This document shows positions 31,540 to 43,444 of a stretch of DNA of 64,000 nucleotides, in pieces. The stretch's first letter is position 1. Each line of letters starts with the position of its first letter. The stretch comes from Dactylonectria macrodidyma (lineage: Eukaryota > Ascomycota > Sordariomycetes > Hypocreales > Nectriaceae), in contig JAGMUV010000003.1 in the NCBI GenBank assembly GCA_020744425.1, positions 2,728,001 to 2,792,000 on the forward strand, in the 5' to 3' direction. Position numbers and translations under genes: made by a program. The notes below the pieces were generated by a model, which was not told the DNA's origin, did no database searches, and worked only from the letters and a program-made list of their open reading frames with translations.

Positions 31540-33871
31540 ATGGATCGCCAATCTGTCTATTCTGCGCACGTCTTTGACCCGACCTTCGGCGACAATGGCG
31601 ACAGCAGACTGCAACTGCAGACCCAGCTCGAGACCTTCATTCTCGACTTCCGACTCGACAACAACTTCGTCTACAGGTTTGCGCATTCAAACCCAAGCCT
31701 ATAGCGCTATGATGCTAATCCGCCGCGCAGAGACCAACTACGAGAGAATGCGCTTCTGAAAAACTACTACTGTGATGTCAACATCAACGATCTGATCAAT
31801 TTCAACGAAGAGCTCGCGCATAAATTGGCATCAGAGCCCGCAGAGATCATCCCGCTGGTGAGTATGTCGTACGTCTCCGCTTGGTACACTCGCTGATTCT
31901 CTTGAAATAGTTCGAAGGAGCCCTGAAGAAGTGCACGCACCGAATTGTCTTCCCACACGATCCAAAGGCCGAAATCCCAGAGCACCAGCTCCTCCTTCAC
32001 TCAGACGCCGAAGATGTATCGATCCGAAACCTTGACTCAATGACTATCGCACGACTAGTTCGAGTGCCAGGCATTGTAATTGGCGCCTCTGTTATGTCCT
32101 CTAAGGCGACAGAGCTTCACATTCAGTGTCGGAATTGTCAACACCAACAGCCTATCCCGATCTTGGGTGGCTTCACTGGTGTTTCTCTGCCTCGAGTATG
32201 CGCTCGTGTGCGAATCCCGAATGACCCCACGCCGAAGTGTCCGTTGGATCCATACTTCGTGATGCATGAGAAATCACGCTTCGTAGACCAGCAAATCATC
32301 AAGCTCCAGGAAGCCCCTGACCAGGTCCCCGTCGGAGAACTCCCGAGGCATGTTCTCATCTCTGCAGACAGGTATCTAACCAACCGAGTTGTCCCTGGGT
32401 CGAGATGTACTGTCATGGGCATCTTCTCGATTTATCAGAACAAAGCCTCGAAGAACTCGTCTACTGGTGGAGCCGTGGCTATTCGCACGCCCTACCTCAG
32501 AGCTGTCGGCATCCAGACTGACCTCGACCAGTCTGCCAAGGGCGCTGCCACTTTCACCGAAGAGGAAGAGCAGGAGTTCTTGGAGTTGAGCAGGCGGCCT
32601 GATCTTTACAATATCATGGCAGACTGCATCGCGCCCTCCATCTACGGAAACCGCGACATCAAGAAGGCAATTCTGTGCCTCCTATTAGGAGGCTCAAAAA
32701 AGATTTTGCCAGATGGAATGAAGTTAAGAGGTGACATTAACGTTTTGTTACTGGGTGATCCGGGAACCGCCAAGTCTCAACTGTTGAAGTTTGTGGAGAA
32801 AGCAGCTCCCATTTCCATTTACACTTCCGGAAAGGGTTCCTCTGCTGCCGGTTTGACGGCCTCGGTTCAACGAGACCACTCAACCCGGGAGTTCTACCTC
32901 GAAGGTGGTGCCATGGTTCTTGCTGATGGTGGTGTTGTTTGTATTGACGAGTTCGATAAGATGCGAGATGAAGACAGAGTGGCCATTCATGAAGCCATGG
33001 AGCAACAGACCATTTCTATTGCCAAGGCCGGTATCACGACGATTCTCAACGCCCGAACATCTGTTTTGGCCGCTGCCAATCCTATCTTTGGTCGTTACGA
33101 CGACATGAAGACCCCTGGAGAAAACATTGACTTCCAGACGACCATCTTGTCCCGTTTCGACATGATCTTCATCGTCAAGGATGAGCACAGTCGCGAGAAG
33201 GATGAGCGAATGGCGAAGCACGTCATCAGTATCCAGATGGACGGTCGGGGTGCCGAAGAGGTTACCGAGTCCGAGATTCCAATTGACCGGATGCGCAAAT
33301 ATTTGACCTATTGCAAAACGTATGTTCCCCTATTCTGGCATCTTCCTTTCTTCCGTCCGAATCACTCACAGTATATAGTCGATGCGCTCCCCGACTTAGC
33401 CCTGAGGCCGCCGAGAAGTTGTCTTCTCACTTCGTTTCCATCCGACGACAGGTCCACGCCGCCGAGATGGAAGCCAACGCGCGTTCCTCCATTCCCATCA
33501 CGGTACGTCAGCTCGAGGCCATCGTTCGTATCACCGAATCCCTTGCCAAGCTCACGCTCTCCACCATTGCAACCGAGGCCCACGTGGACGAAGCCATCCG
33601 TCTGTTCCTCTGCTCCACCATGGACGCTGTCAACCAAGGCAGTAACCAAGGCAGCCGCGAGCTCAACGAAGAAGTCAACCGGATCGAGGCGGAGCTGAAA
33701 CGGCGATTGCCTATCGGCTGGAGCACCAGCCTGGCGACATTGCGCAGGGAAATGGTCGAGGGCAAGGGATACAGCGAACAAGGATTGAATCGGGCGTTGA
33801 TGATCTTGCAACGGAGGGACACCATCGGCTTTAGGAACCAGGGTGCACAGGTGTATCGAAATGGAGCGTGA
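31540..33871 (+). CDS. MCM5: DNA replication licensing factor Mcm5
   Basis: Four exons (31540-31676, 31731-31857, 31911-33319, 33379-33871), introns 54, 53 and 59 bp, give 721 aa, the normal length. Mcm5 is part of the Mcm2-7 hexameric helicase loaded at origins in G1. Visible features are an N-terminal domain with a zinc-binding region (CRNC near 160 and PKCPLDP near 195), the Walker A variant GDPGTAKS (about 370), the MCM Walker B IDEFDKM (about 432) and the arginine-finger box SRFDMIF (about 500). The last exon carries the C-terminal winged-helix region. The last intron acceptor was taken as TATATAG because it restores Lys-Thr-Arg-Cys-Ala-Pro-Arg-Leu-Ser. Tandem MCB sites in the promoter suggest G1/S-periodic transcription. 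A MITE lies 134 bp past the stop. Confidence 0.97.
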
Positions 33872-34004
33872 CGAGGTTCTTTTTGGAGTAATGATATAAC
33901 GGTCGGTAATTGTAGGCAGTCTGGCGATTTAGATGGTGCTACGAGTCATGAGTTGTGAGCAGACAATTATATGTTTCTTTGAACTAGTATCTACATTGTC
34001 ATGC

Positions 34005-34238
34005 ACAGTCTTGGGCTAAAAGTCTCCGTACACTCCTCGTTTAAAGTAGCAAAATACAATCAGTTAAGAAATAGTATTTATATATATTTAAGATCTGGTA
34101 AATTATGTAATATTCCTTAACTAAAGCTCTCCATAAGATACTCAAAATTTCAGGCCTCATTTATATGTAAAACTTTATCGAGGTGTTAAGCTGTAGCGTA
34201 GAACTGGTAGTGTACGGAGACTTTTGGCCCAAGACTGT
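34005..34238. mobile_element. MITE with 30-bp terminal inverted repeats (Tc1/mariner-like ends)
   Basis: 34005-34034 begins ACAGTCTTGGGCTAAAAGTC and is matched in reverse complement by 34209-34238 with one mismatch in 30 positions. The 234-bp element is AT-rich inside and has no coding capacity, so it is non-autonomous. The CAGT start with a TA at the right edge (34238-34239) recalls Tc1/mariner elements, though the left flank lacks an intact TA. Near-identical ends imply recent insertion or selection by a transposase encoded elsewhere. It lies in the 3' flank of MCM5. Confidence 0.75.
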
Positions 34239-37200
34239 AACAAGGCACCAAGAAACCTGAAGATCCCGCATGATGTGTACATCGCCAACAAAAGCGCTCA
34301 ACAAATAGTAGTCGAGCATGATATCGGTGTCTCATCTTAATAAGTATGGCCCCTTCTGTTTGACACCAAGGTGCGCCCCTGAAGCGACCCGTTTGTGACC
34401 AGAACTTCGAGCAATAGCCCCTAGACCGCCAAGGCTGAAGATGGGCCTGTGTGAACAATGGTACTCAACTCGCTGAACTATTGAACGATCTCTTCCGAGG
34501 GTTTCCATCTGTGATGTTCTCTGATATTCACGGGAATCAGTACTCGTTCTGATTGATCCTTTACCCGCGCAACCACGGCCAACAAGCGCGCATCTCCACC
34601 AATCCTCTCCTCGACGAGCAGCCCGTGACGATAACTGCGTAATCTCCGATCTGTCGCCTCAACCCGCGATGATAAAGCCTGACCCTCCCACAATAGGGCG
34701 CTCCACAAGCCTCCACTTAATGCCTAATTCTCCTGCTGGCCGGCCCTAGGCTGAGGCCTGGAGAGCTCGTAATCTGGAGTCAGAGGTCACGACACCCATG
34801 CACTGGGCACTGGGCACGAATGACGTGCATCCGTCGCCCCCGAGTGACCCGCTGCTAGGCGGAGTAAGGGAAGACTGCGGACCGGACCGTTGCGACGAGG
34901 GGGGCGACATGAGAGTACATAGTTGATACCTCCCCAATGTGCAGCAGGCTCTCTAGAGACACACATTTCGGCAGGTTGGTTATTGGATGCGAGACATATG
35001 AGGGTGTCGGTTAGGCAACGGGCAGTGCAGCAACTTTTGTCATCAGCTTCACCGGTTGAAAGTTGGCCTGAAAACGGACCATTCAAGGTTGGCATCTCTG
35101 AGAGAGTTGGGAGGGGCTGACCACCACAGGTCTCGAGCCAACAGAGATAGCATTCACCGCTCTTTGAAGGGTTGATGAGAGCCTCACTTTGGATAAGTGG
35201 GTGTAGAGGAAGCTCCCCAGTAAGGAGGGGCTCTGTGAGGTTTCCATCTCTATGGGGGCTGAGGGATTGTGTACCCTGTTAATGGATGGACATGTTGGGT
35301 CGCGATGCCATCATCAGGCTGGGCTCGGCTTGGCTGAGAGCTCCTGATCCGGATGAGGGGGGGAGGGTGGTGCTGCCCCGAACCGCGAGAAATGCCCATC
35401 AATTTGGGCTCCCGTTCCCCTATCTTGGTACATAGAAAGCGTCAATTGGTATCGCGAGTCTGTTTGAACAAAGAACTCGTCGCGTTGATGATATTCAGGG
35501 GCTCATGGAGCCAGATATCCATGCGGAATAGCGTTTCCCCTCCGTAGGACAAAGAAACTCCCTGCATTAGGGCTGAATTGATCGCTCTGTGATAACTAAG
35601 ACCTTGACATCCTGGCAGCCATGAGACTATGCAGGGAACCAAGCCTGTCATCTCAAATCGTATGCTCCTGTGTGTTTAGGCTCTTAAACTGGTTCATGCG
35701 CTCAAATCGAGACGGCAATGCGCCCAAAGTAGCTTTATTGCCTCAAAATAAAATAGATGCGCATTTTCTCATGGGCGATGAAGCTGTTTGGAGGGCTCAT
35801 GACTTTGCTGATCCTCCACCCTCAAAAACGCAGACTGCCCCGTAGAGGGTCATGGCCACACAAAAAGAATACGTCCGGGCCGAGGGCAGGACTGCCAGGA
35901 CCTGGAGCAACGCCCGGAGAACATGATGCGGTAATAACACAATCTCCCAACAGACGTGCTGGGCCCCTCGTGAAGACAAAAGCGGGTCCGGGACGTTTGT
36001 TCAGCGAGAATAAAGTATTCCTAGCCGTGACGACGAAACTTCAGTCAGGGATAGCTGGCTATGGTCCACTGGTCGCTGAACCAGAGGTAGTATTGAACCA
36101 GTATCACTGGGAGGGCGCGTAGCTAAACACTCCCGGATCTCACAGGACCGGGAGCTAAAACAGGGCTGGTAGCTCCATCGAGATCCATGGGGCCACTGTA
36201 TCATTCCGCTCAGACCATCGCGATTCAAGAATGGCGAGTACTCCGTGCAACGGCTCGCCAATAAAGGGCTTATCCACTATAAACCCATGCTCTGCTGCGG
36301 AGCTACTACTCAGAGATCTGGCGTAGATTGATAACGGCAAGGTGATAACTGACAGTTATGAGTCCCTGACGCCTATTCATAGCACGCCCCCGCTCTTTGC
36401 AGGGAAGAAGAGAGTAGCAACCTGCTGAGAGAATTGGGGTTGTATCCAATCACCGACCATTCCCTTGCCCAGGGCGGAGCGAGACGGGCTTGTGTTGACA
36501 TGGCACGAATGGCGACGGCAAGGTGACGACCTTTCGATTTGAAGGACAAGGTTTGTGTGTGAAATTCCAATAGGCGCTCGATAGATGCCAGAGCACGTTG
36601 GCTCTGTTGTTCGTCGTCTAGCCTCCTTGTCGTTTCTGGAAGGCATCTCCGATCCTTCTATATGCATGCAAGTGTCGATGCACCCCACAAACTAAGGCCT
36701 GCGGGGAAAGGCAGGACGCCATGTGTGCTAGGTGGCTGGAGCCCGGGAGCGTGCAGGGCCGACTCCGCGCCGAATAATAGATCGGAGTCCGGGATTTCAA
36801 CGTCCACCATGGCTTGGTCCGAATACTCCTCAATTCAGACCGCCAGGTTTTGCGGGAATGTGACACCATCTGGTGTACGACCTTTTTCAGAGCAGTGAAG
36901 TCTGTCTCGGAGCTGCAATTCATCAGTCGCATGTTACATGTTGCATTTCACCTCTTGGAGGCTGATGGCTGGTTGGGATTGCTCACATTGCTGCCCAGGC
37001 TTGTGCCCCAAACTTTCTTTTGCTTGAGATACTGGTGCAAGCTCAATGAAAAGAATAATCCAGGCTGACTCCATACAGTATCGGAGCCTCTGTCAAGCAC
37101 CGATGATCTCCGATACCAGCGGGGAGTTATATAGGAACCCGTCCACTTGGGTGTCGCTGGCGATGGCTGCGAGAGCGCTGCATTTCTGTACAGATAAGTG

Positions 37201-39075
37201 AAGCAGATGGAACAGGGGAAGGGCTTTTTTTGTGCTGCGGCTCAGCAAAAGAGTTTTCGAGGGCGAAGAGCTAACAAGACTCATGGCTGATGCTACATAG
37301 GGCTGAGCAAACGAGCGAAATTGCTGCTTGTATCTTCTGATTGAATTCAATTGGAACCGTCGAAGCGAGCAGTCTTATGAGTGTCGGGCAATGATTACCC
37401 GTCCTGTCTGTTGGGGTCTGGGATAAGACCCGCGTCGGTGAGCAGGTGTGCAAGGATTAGACAGACCTTGTCCCGATGTCCACAACAACCAAATCGCCCG
37501 AAACTCAGCCAATGACAGATTGGTCTTCTAGTCAACCTGCATGGGTGCTGGACACGTCGATTGAGGGGTGTGTCTAGAGATCGCGACTTATCAATGTCGC
37601 TTTGGGGTGTGTGCTTTGTCTAGGGGCCGCTATCATGAATCAAGACGCGTTGTTCTCGCCCCGAAGGCGAACCACAATGCCACATGAGCAACATGCCGGT
37701 TTCACTGTCGACCCCGTGAAGACAACTTACCTTGCAGTAGCGAGATGAAGGCGGAACCAGGTAACCATAGCCTGTGACAGGACTGCATTGGTCGCTGCCT
37801 TCGCGCCAGGGACCCAAGCAGTCCGCATCTTATGCGGCTCTGCCCAGGTGACCTGACACACTGTCCACCCTACGTTGACCGAGCTGTGCGTCTCACCTGG
37901 CCTGTCGGGTTTGTATAACTGATATCGGGATAGGCTGGTGACGTACGATGAGGAGGAGTAGGAGGAGTAATAGGAGATGAACGATGCTAATGCAAGCAGA
38001 GCGAAGCTCGAAAGCGCCCGCTCTAGCCCGTTCGCGAGAGACTCGATGCTTATGGGCACTCAAAGGTTGCGTATGCAAAGTGGGAGGTGAGGAGGCGATG
38101 ATTGCGGCATCTCCGCACACTCAGTATCTTTGTCAAACCCGCTATTGAAGGCCTAGCAAGGGGTGGTCAATGCCCGATGGAGATTAACATGAGTGTCGGC
38201 CACGCATGCGCCAAAGACGAACCAAGGCTCACTTTGTTTTGAGGCTGAACTTTGTATGCCCTACTTTGCAACCCCTGGACGAGCCTCCCGACTCTAGGTG
38301 TTGTGTGAGGCGCCATTCAATCCAAACCAAAATTGCTGGAGTGGGGGACTATCTCGGGGTGAACATTTGTCAATGTTGTATGATCCTCCTTTACTCAATC
38401 CCAATCGTGCTAGCTGTCATTAATGCCAGTTTTTCTCTTCATGTGGTGGTAGCTTTGAATATGGTGTTTTGTGGGAAGGAGACTGATGGAAATTGACATC
38501 CAAGGATGAGGCTCCAACCCCTGAGCCTCAGGCAGCACCCAGCCTCCTCTGACAACTTCCTACCAACTTGTAGGCCAGGCACCTGAGTATACTCTCTTCT
38601 ATCTCCCATCTTCTCCCCACCCATCACTTTATCCTCTCAGCTCACTCTTGTGGTCTGTTTTCTCTCAGTTTCTTCTCCGTGCCACTGGGAAACCGTTCAG
38701 TCCCTTGGTATTACAAAAACGACCGTTGTCCGACTCCGTGCACGTCGCCACGACCTACTTCGAACCGATGATCCAAAGACTTCACAAGCTAGACGCATGA
38801 CCAACTGAGGCCACTGCGCATCTGCCATCATGACTAGTTGGGTTCTGCGACCCGTCACCTTGGAAGCTGTTACGCTCAATTTGACAATGATCTCGACTCG
38901 CATTAACTACACAAACCCAGGCTCACCGAAACTCTCGAACAGAGAGGCGCGCGTTGCTTACAGAAGCCCAACCTCCACTCACTCCTGGTTCAAAGCCTAG
39001 CCCGTCCCGACTCCGCTCATTTCGTCCTTGGATCACAAGTCTCGGATGCTTCTGACCGGCGAAGCTGCATTGCCT
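34239..39075. other. Long gene-poor region of about 4.8 kb
   Basis: No gene I can defend. Two minus-strand open stretches look mildly protein-like: 34708-34478 (a Glu/Arg-rich frame ending REHHRWKPSEEIVQ) and 38059-37727 (Ser/Tyr-rich start). Neither has a good ATG start or a complete splice model. They could be relics. Confidence 0.4.
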
Positions 39076-39898
39076 TCAACGCCCGCGACTCAGGTTAGAT
39101 ACCATGACAGCTGCGTACGCTAAGCTCATCAAAAATTGGGTGCTTTCGGATCGAACCATCGTCTGAGTTAGGATGATGAAGCACACCAAGCACAGCATGT
39201 ACATCACGACATTGCCGAGCATGGGCAGAAGATCAAGGGCCTGAACAACTACAGGTACGCCAACCAAGGATACAATCACGATGTGGAAAATGGTGATAAC
39301 CACCACCCTGAAAGCTCCATCGGGATACTCGTGTGTCTCGAAGTGTTCGTGTGTCGTGGTCTTTCTTAGAAACAATTTCTAATTGCAATTAGCAGAACTA
39401 CACCCCTCGGTCTGATGTTGGACCTACCCAGAAGGGCCTGATAGCACCATACTCCAAGGAAACTTTGAGCCACCGATCCAATGTTTCAATCGGGTAATTT
39501 TCTGCCCAGTCTTCATGCGGGGCACCCAGAAAACCCGAATGTTCTTCCCCAAGCTCAAGTTTTGCGACTTCGACAAAGTGTTTGAGTAATTGGCGGTTTG
39601 GCTTGGCAAGTCCTTCCATCTGGTAATTGAGTGAAGCAAACTGAACTAAGAAACTCGTTAACACTGGCCAGGTTGGCACATAGAGCATACCTAGGCCCGT
39701 ACAATACGCTTTGACCTCCTTAAAGAGATCATTTGTGACCTTTTCCACCGTCCCATTATCACCCCTATCTGTGGAACGGACAATTTCTCTCCAGATCTTC
39801 TCGATGCAACTGGCCTTCGTGTCAAGACAATAAGCTGCTTGCTGGCGAAAGCGCCGGGTAAGCAGGTACATCACGTCGTCCCGGCGATGGGTGGACAA
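39076..39898 (-). CDS. DUF6594-like membrane protein, 5' end unresolved and possibly broken
   Basis: Two exons on the minus strand join cleanly: one ending at 39428 and 39378-39076, across a 49-bp intron (GTAGGT...TGCTAAT...ATTAG, phase 0). The open frame extends upstream to about 39950 without a good ATG; 39898 is only the first in-frame TTG. An ATG-led frame from 40140 runs into the same region in another phase and stops at about 39931, so a missed intron or a frameshift lies between. The C-terminus has two hydrophobic helices around residues 180-245 of the visible part (VVVITIFHIVIVSLVGVPVV; MLGNVVMYMLCLVCFIILT) followed by SLAYAAVMVS. That pattern is like the AAYAAVLVVF end of fungal DUF6594 proteins, a lineage-expanded family of unknown function. 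The family call is tentative. Confidence 0.5.
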
Positions 39899-40140
39899 GC
39901 CAATGAATCCTTTTCGACCTTTAATGCGAATCAGTATCTCCCGACAAACTGCACAGCACTGGAATCACCACATTCTTGGCTACTACTAGCCTCGAGATCA
40001 ACGTATTGTGTATTAGAAGCTTCTTGATGATCCATGGGTATGCCTCGTTCCATTCCCTGATCGGCCAAGTCGGCGCTAGGGCCACTGACCGTACCACTGC
40101 GCCAGCAGAATGGAGGATCATGGGGTATTCCGGACTGCAT

Positions 40141-41127
40141 GTTGGTGATGGCTGAAACTGATATTGATGACTACTTTAGGAATCGGAAAACTCAGTGTTC
40201 GATACCGTACATACGGGCAGGCGCTGGCCTATTTATCTTGCAATTTCGACCTCTTCATCTTCTGGCCATCATCGCCTTCAACCCGTCACCCAACCGGATC
40301 CCTGTGCAGATCCCAGAGAGATCCACACGACAGCGCCTCACTCCCATGCGCGATCGCGCCAAAAAGAGACTTAGATGGTGTCCGTCGGCTTCATCTCAAC
40401 ATCGTCGACCAGTCCCCGATTTGTCGATCCATCGGTCTTGGCATGCGAAAGATGTATTCGGCCAACACTGCCAGAGGCTTTGGTGGTTGCCTTCTGCACC
40501 TCACAGCCAATCTTTGCTCCTTTGAGGCGTATAGCACATGGCGGTTGTACAAGAAAGTACCCTTCATGTCCCTGTCTATAAGGCTCGCCTATCGCTTCAA
40601 ACGCGCCAGCCCAGTTGACAGCTGTTGGTGGAACACGCGCGCTGACGTAGTATCCCCCAGATTCCGAGCGACTTCATAACACCTGGTATGGAAGGTAAAG
40701 GGAATTCTTGGAGCGATTGGATCATTGACGAACAAAAGACCAGCACGTGCCTCCGTAGCAGTGTGGGGATTTGTATTTATGGTATCTAGTTCGTTTTTTA
40801 TGGCTTTTCAAGCGTAGTAGAACCAAAAGGATCCCTGTTATCGACTTCTCAACACGAGAACAGTCCAGTATTAACTGAGACTGAACCTAGTCCCCCTTGC
40901 TCCTCCGTATGCGCATTCGCCGTGCAGCACACTTTTCCTACTAACTACCAAGATTTTGGTCGCGTTCAGTGACCGAACATTCTCTTCCTCGCTTTTCCCA
41001 GTCCCATTTTAACTACGGTACTCTTGTCAATGGAAGCAACCTTACAGTCCATACACTGGCATATACTCACCGTATAGGATTGGCATGTTATCGTCACTGA
41101 ACAGAACCTATGCTTGGACGGGAAGCC
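40141..41127. other. Region with overlapping unsupported open frames
   Basis: Both strands carry open frames at 40160-40680, including a 100-codon minus frame (about 40674-40377) with natural-looking composition but no start codon or splice partner. I cannot assign a gene. A donor-like GTATGT on the minus strand at 40214 could belong to a leader intron of the DUF6594-like gene. Confidence 0.3.
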
Positions 41128-41308
41128 TTAGAGCTTGAAGCCTTGGTCATGGATGGGCGAGTGGACTTTGCCCTTGGGCGAGGGGGTAGGGGCGGGTTTT
41201 GGAAGGGGGAGGATGACGCGGCGCGAGTGCTTTGTTTACTTGTCAGCATTATGTTGCTCTTCTTGCCCTCGAAAGAATTGGGAGTCTTACAGCATTGTCG
41301 GACGGCAT
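41128..41308 (-). CDS. Possible micro-gene, two exons, 39 aa
   Basis: A 6-codon first exon (41308-41291, Met-Pro-Ser-Asp-Asn-Ala) and a 34-codon second exon (41229-41128) flank a 61-bp intron with GTAAGA, a GCTGAC branch site and CAAAG. The peptide is basic and Pro-rich (VILPLPKPAPTPSPKGK) and ends QGFKL. The intron is canonical, but the ORF is so short that chance cannot be excluded. No family recognised. Confidence 0.25.
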
Positions 41309-42691
41309 GATTAACGGATGAATAGTAACACGCACAATTTGGCGTATTGGGGTTGATCAAGGGAAAAGAAGAGAGCGATGTGAGGATGAAGACATAAGAT
41401 TAGCGACTCAGCATCATCTTTTATACTTGTAGCAGCTGTGGGGTTTCTGAAGAGGCGGGCTTTACGGCATCCTTGGCTTCATCAGCAATTCTCCGGTTCA
41501 AAGACAGTCATTGGCGAAAGACGGCAACGGCGCGGAGGCCGCCGCCACGACCGAGTCATCCAAGGAAACAGAAAAAATGATATATGAGTTGTTATGATGA
41601 GAAAAGATACAGGAGCACACGCTTGTGGGCCGAACTGACTGACACCTGATAACTAACAGGTGGTATGAGGCAGGTGGATGCAAAATAGGAAAGGTTGATG
41701 TGCGGGATCAAGGGTCGGTGCAGTGAAAAGGCAAGAATACGCCCGCCTCGTTGCTTGAACCTAGCTAGACCTGCGGCATCATCCAGGCCGGGCATGCTGC
41801 CCGGCGCCCTCTGTGACGCCGCGGATGTGGAGATGCCACATTACCGCGGCTTGTCGAGACGATACCGAGTCGACCGAGACACAGGCTCCTGGCTCTTGAA
41901 CTCGGAGCAGAAATGTGAGAAGTGGTCTTGTCCAATCGACATAACTCCCCTCCGTCCAAGAAGATGCTATCCTCGGGCCTTGCTCAGTGAGCTCGGACAG
42001 TCTAGAGAGCCACATCCAGTCAGCAAGAGGATGTGAAATACCAGCGCCCCTCGCTAGTGCGGCACTCGGTTCAGTCCCTCCCATGGAGACCCATCGGGAA
42101 CGTTGCTAGCCTACCCATGAGGCGACAACGCTAAAGGCAGAGGAGGACTGGGGAAGTGACGGGGGTCTAGTTGCCTAGTCGGAGCTCATTCCATCAAACG
42201 TAGACCTGTCACTCTCGATCTTTCTAGGGTATTATTATTAGTTCGCGCACCTTGGGTTGCATAACATACGTAGTAGGGTGGCCCTCAGTGTAGGGGGGTG
42301 CATTCCGACTGCCGATGTGTCTGGATCCCTATCCAAGAAGTCTTGCAGATCATTGACCAGACCGTGCGCCATGCAAATTGCCAAGACGCGGCAAGGGCCC
42401 TCCCTAATTAGAAGTTAATGTGATAGAGACGTGGTTTCGTTTGTTGTGCGTGGGTTTCATATATTGCTAAGGGGCTAGGCGTTGAATGGGCACCAGCCGA
42501 TTGAACGGTGCACCCACGCCATTTGTTCGTGATTAGCGCGCTCCTTCGACCCTTACTTAGAGACGGAGAGTTTGCTTCGCAAGGATAAATACATACACAC
42601 GTAGCACGTAGTAATATGAGGCGGTATTGACTGTTGGCGATGCGACGCGGCTGCATGAGCGGAGTTGTGCAGCAGGGCTAGACCTGGCGTG
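41309..42691. other. Gene-poor stretch
   Basis: No gene that I can support. One copy of the recurrent 10-mer CTACTACGTA (as its reverse complement) lies at 42267-42276. Confidence 0.4.
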
Positions 42692-43100
42692 TCAGGAGGC
42701 AGCACATCGTAAGGCACCTTTCCTCGTTTGCCCGCAGCTCAGAACTGTCACCAGGTATGCAACGGCCTCAAAAATGCAACGCCCGTCATGCCGGACGAGG
42801 CGTAATGTTCGTCCATTTGAGATATTTGCCCCCTGTATATACCACTCGTTAGTACGATACCATCCAGGGATCAACAGTACTTACACTTTCGCCGCAAGTC
42901 GTACTTTGACCCCGCGCATGATCCCTCACTGGTTTGGAAACCCGCCGTTTCTGGTCCCTTGTCCCTCGCTGACGCCACGATCCCCTCACTCCCCCTACGA
43001 CTTCCTCCTCTTCCTTGGTATCCGGAATTCTGGACATGCTCACGATGAGACGATCCAGACGAAACAAATAACACCTTTCTGTCCCAATTTTAATATACAT
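42692..43100 (-). CDS. Possible small basic protein, two exons (118 aa)
   Basis: Exon 1 is 43100-42885 and exon 2 is 42832-42692. The 52-bp intron has near-perfect signals (GTAAGT, TACTAAC branch site, TATACAG) in phase 0, and both sides stay open. A second in-frame Met (residue 22, before SRIPDTKEEEE) is an alternative start. The protein is highly charged and basic in the middle (RQRGTRDQKRRVSKPVR) with a more hydrophobic end (CIFEAVAYLVTVLSCG). No family or signal peptide is recognised. It points the same way as its upstream neighbour at 43445-45185, 344 bp away. The intron is the main evidence; a longer gene with further exons is possible. Confidence 0.4.
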
Positions 43101-43444
43101 CTCATCGCGGGCTAGGTCGATATTCCTCCTCAGTGCCGTGTCCTCGGTCCTCAGAGTCCCTCGGTGTTCCGAAAATATGCACTGAAAGCTTTTGAGGAGA
43201 GAAGAGTGAAAGAGTTCCTCGATCAGGCCATGCCCAAGTCCCGCCCTCCGCTTCTAGCCCCATTCAGATAGCCTTTAGTGCCCTCACCTGTTTGCCTTGC
43301 CTTACAGAGGTATGAATGTCATCAAATCTTGGCTCACCGCAGGGGGTGAAGAGGCAACCAAGAAACGCCGACCCATATGCGGGGTGCTCTACCCTTAGAC
43401 CATAATCATACTTGTACATGCCCAGATAACCCCCCGGCCACGCC

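Noticed and set aside
37727..38059. 111-codon minus-strand frame ending at a GTAAGT donor-like site
   Set aside because: Starts at GTG, is low complexity (Ser/Tyr runs) at its start, and I found no acceptor that continues the frame; kept only as a note in the gap entry.
39634..39690. Canonical-looking 50-bp intron (GTATGC...GTTAACG...TTCAG) inside the DUF6594-like gene
   Set aside because: Removing 50 bp breaks the reading frame, whereas the unspliced frame stays open and reads naturally.
40164..40679. 171-codon plus-strand frame and the 100-codon minus-strand frame opposite it
   Set aside because: Competing frames on both strands with no start context, intron signals or family hits that I can recall; neither can be preferred.
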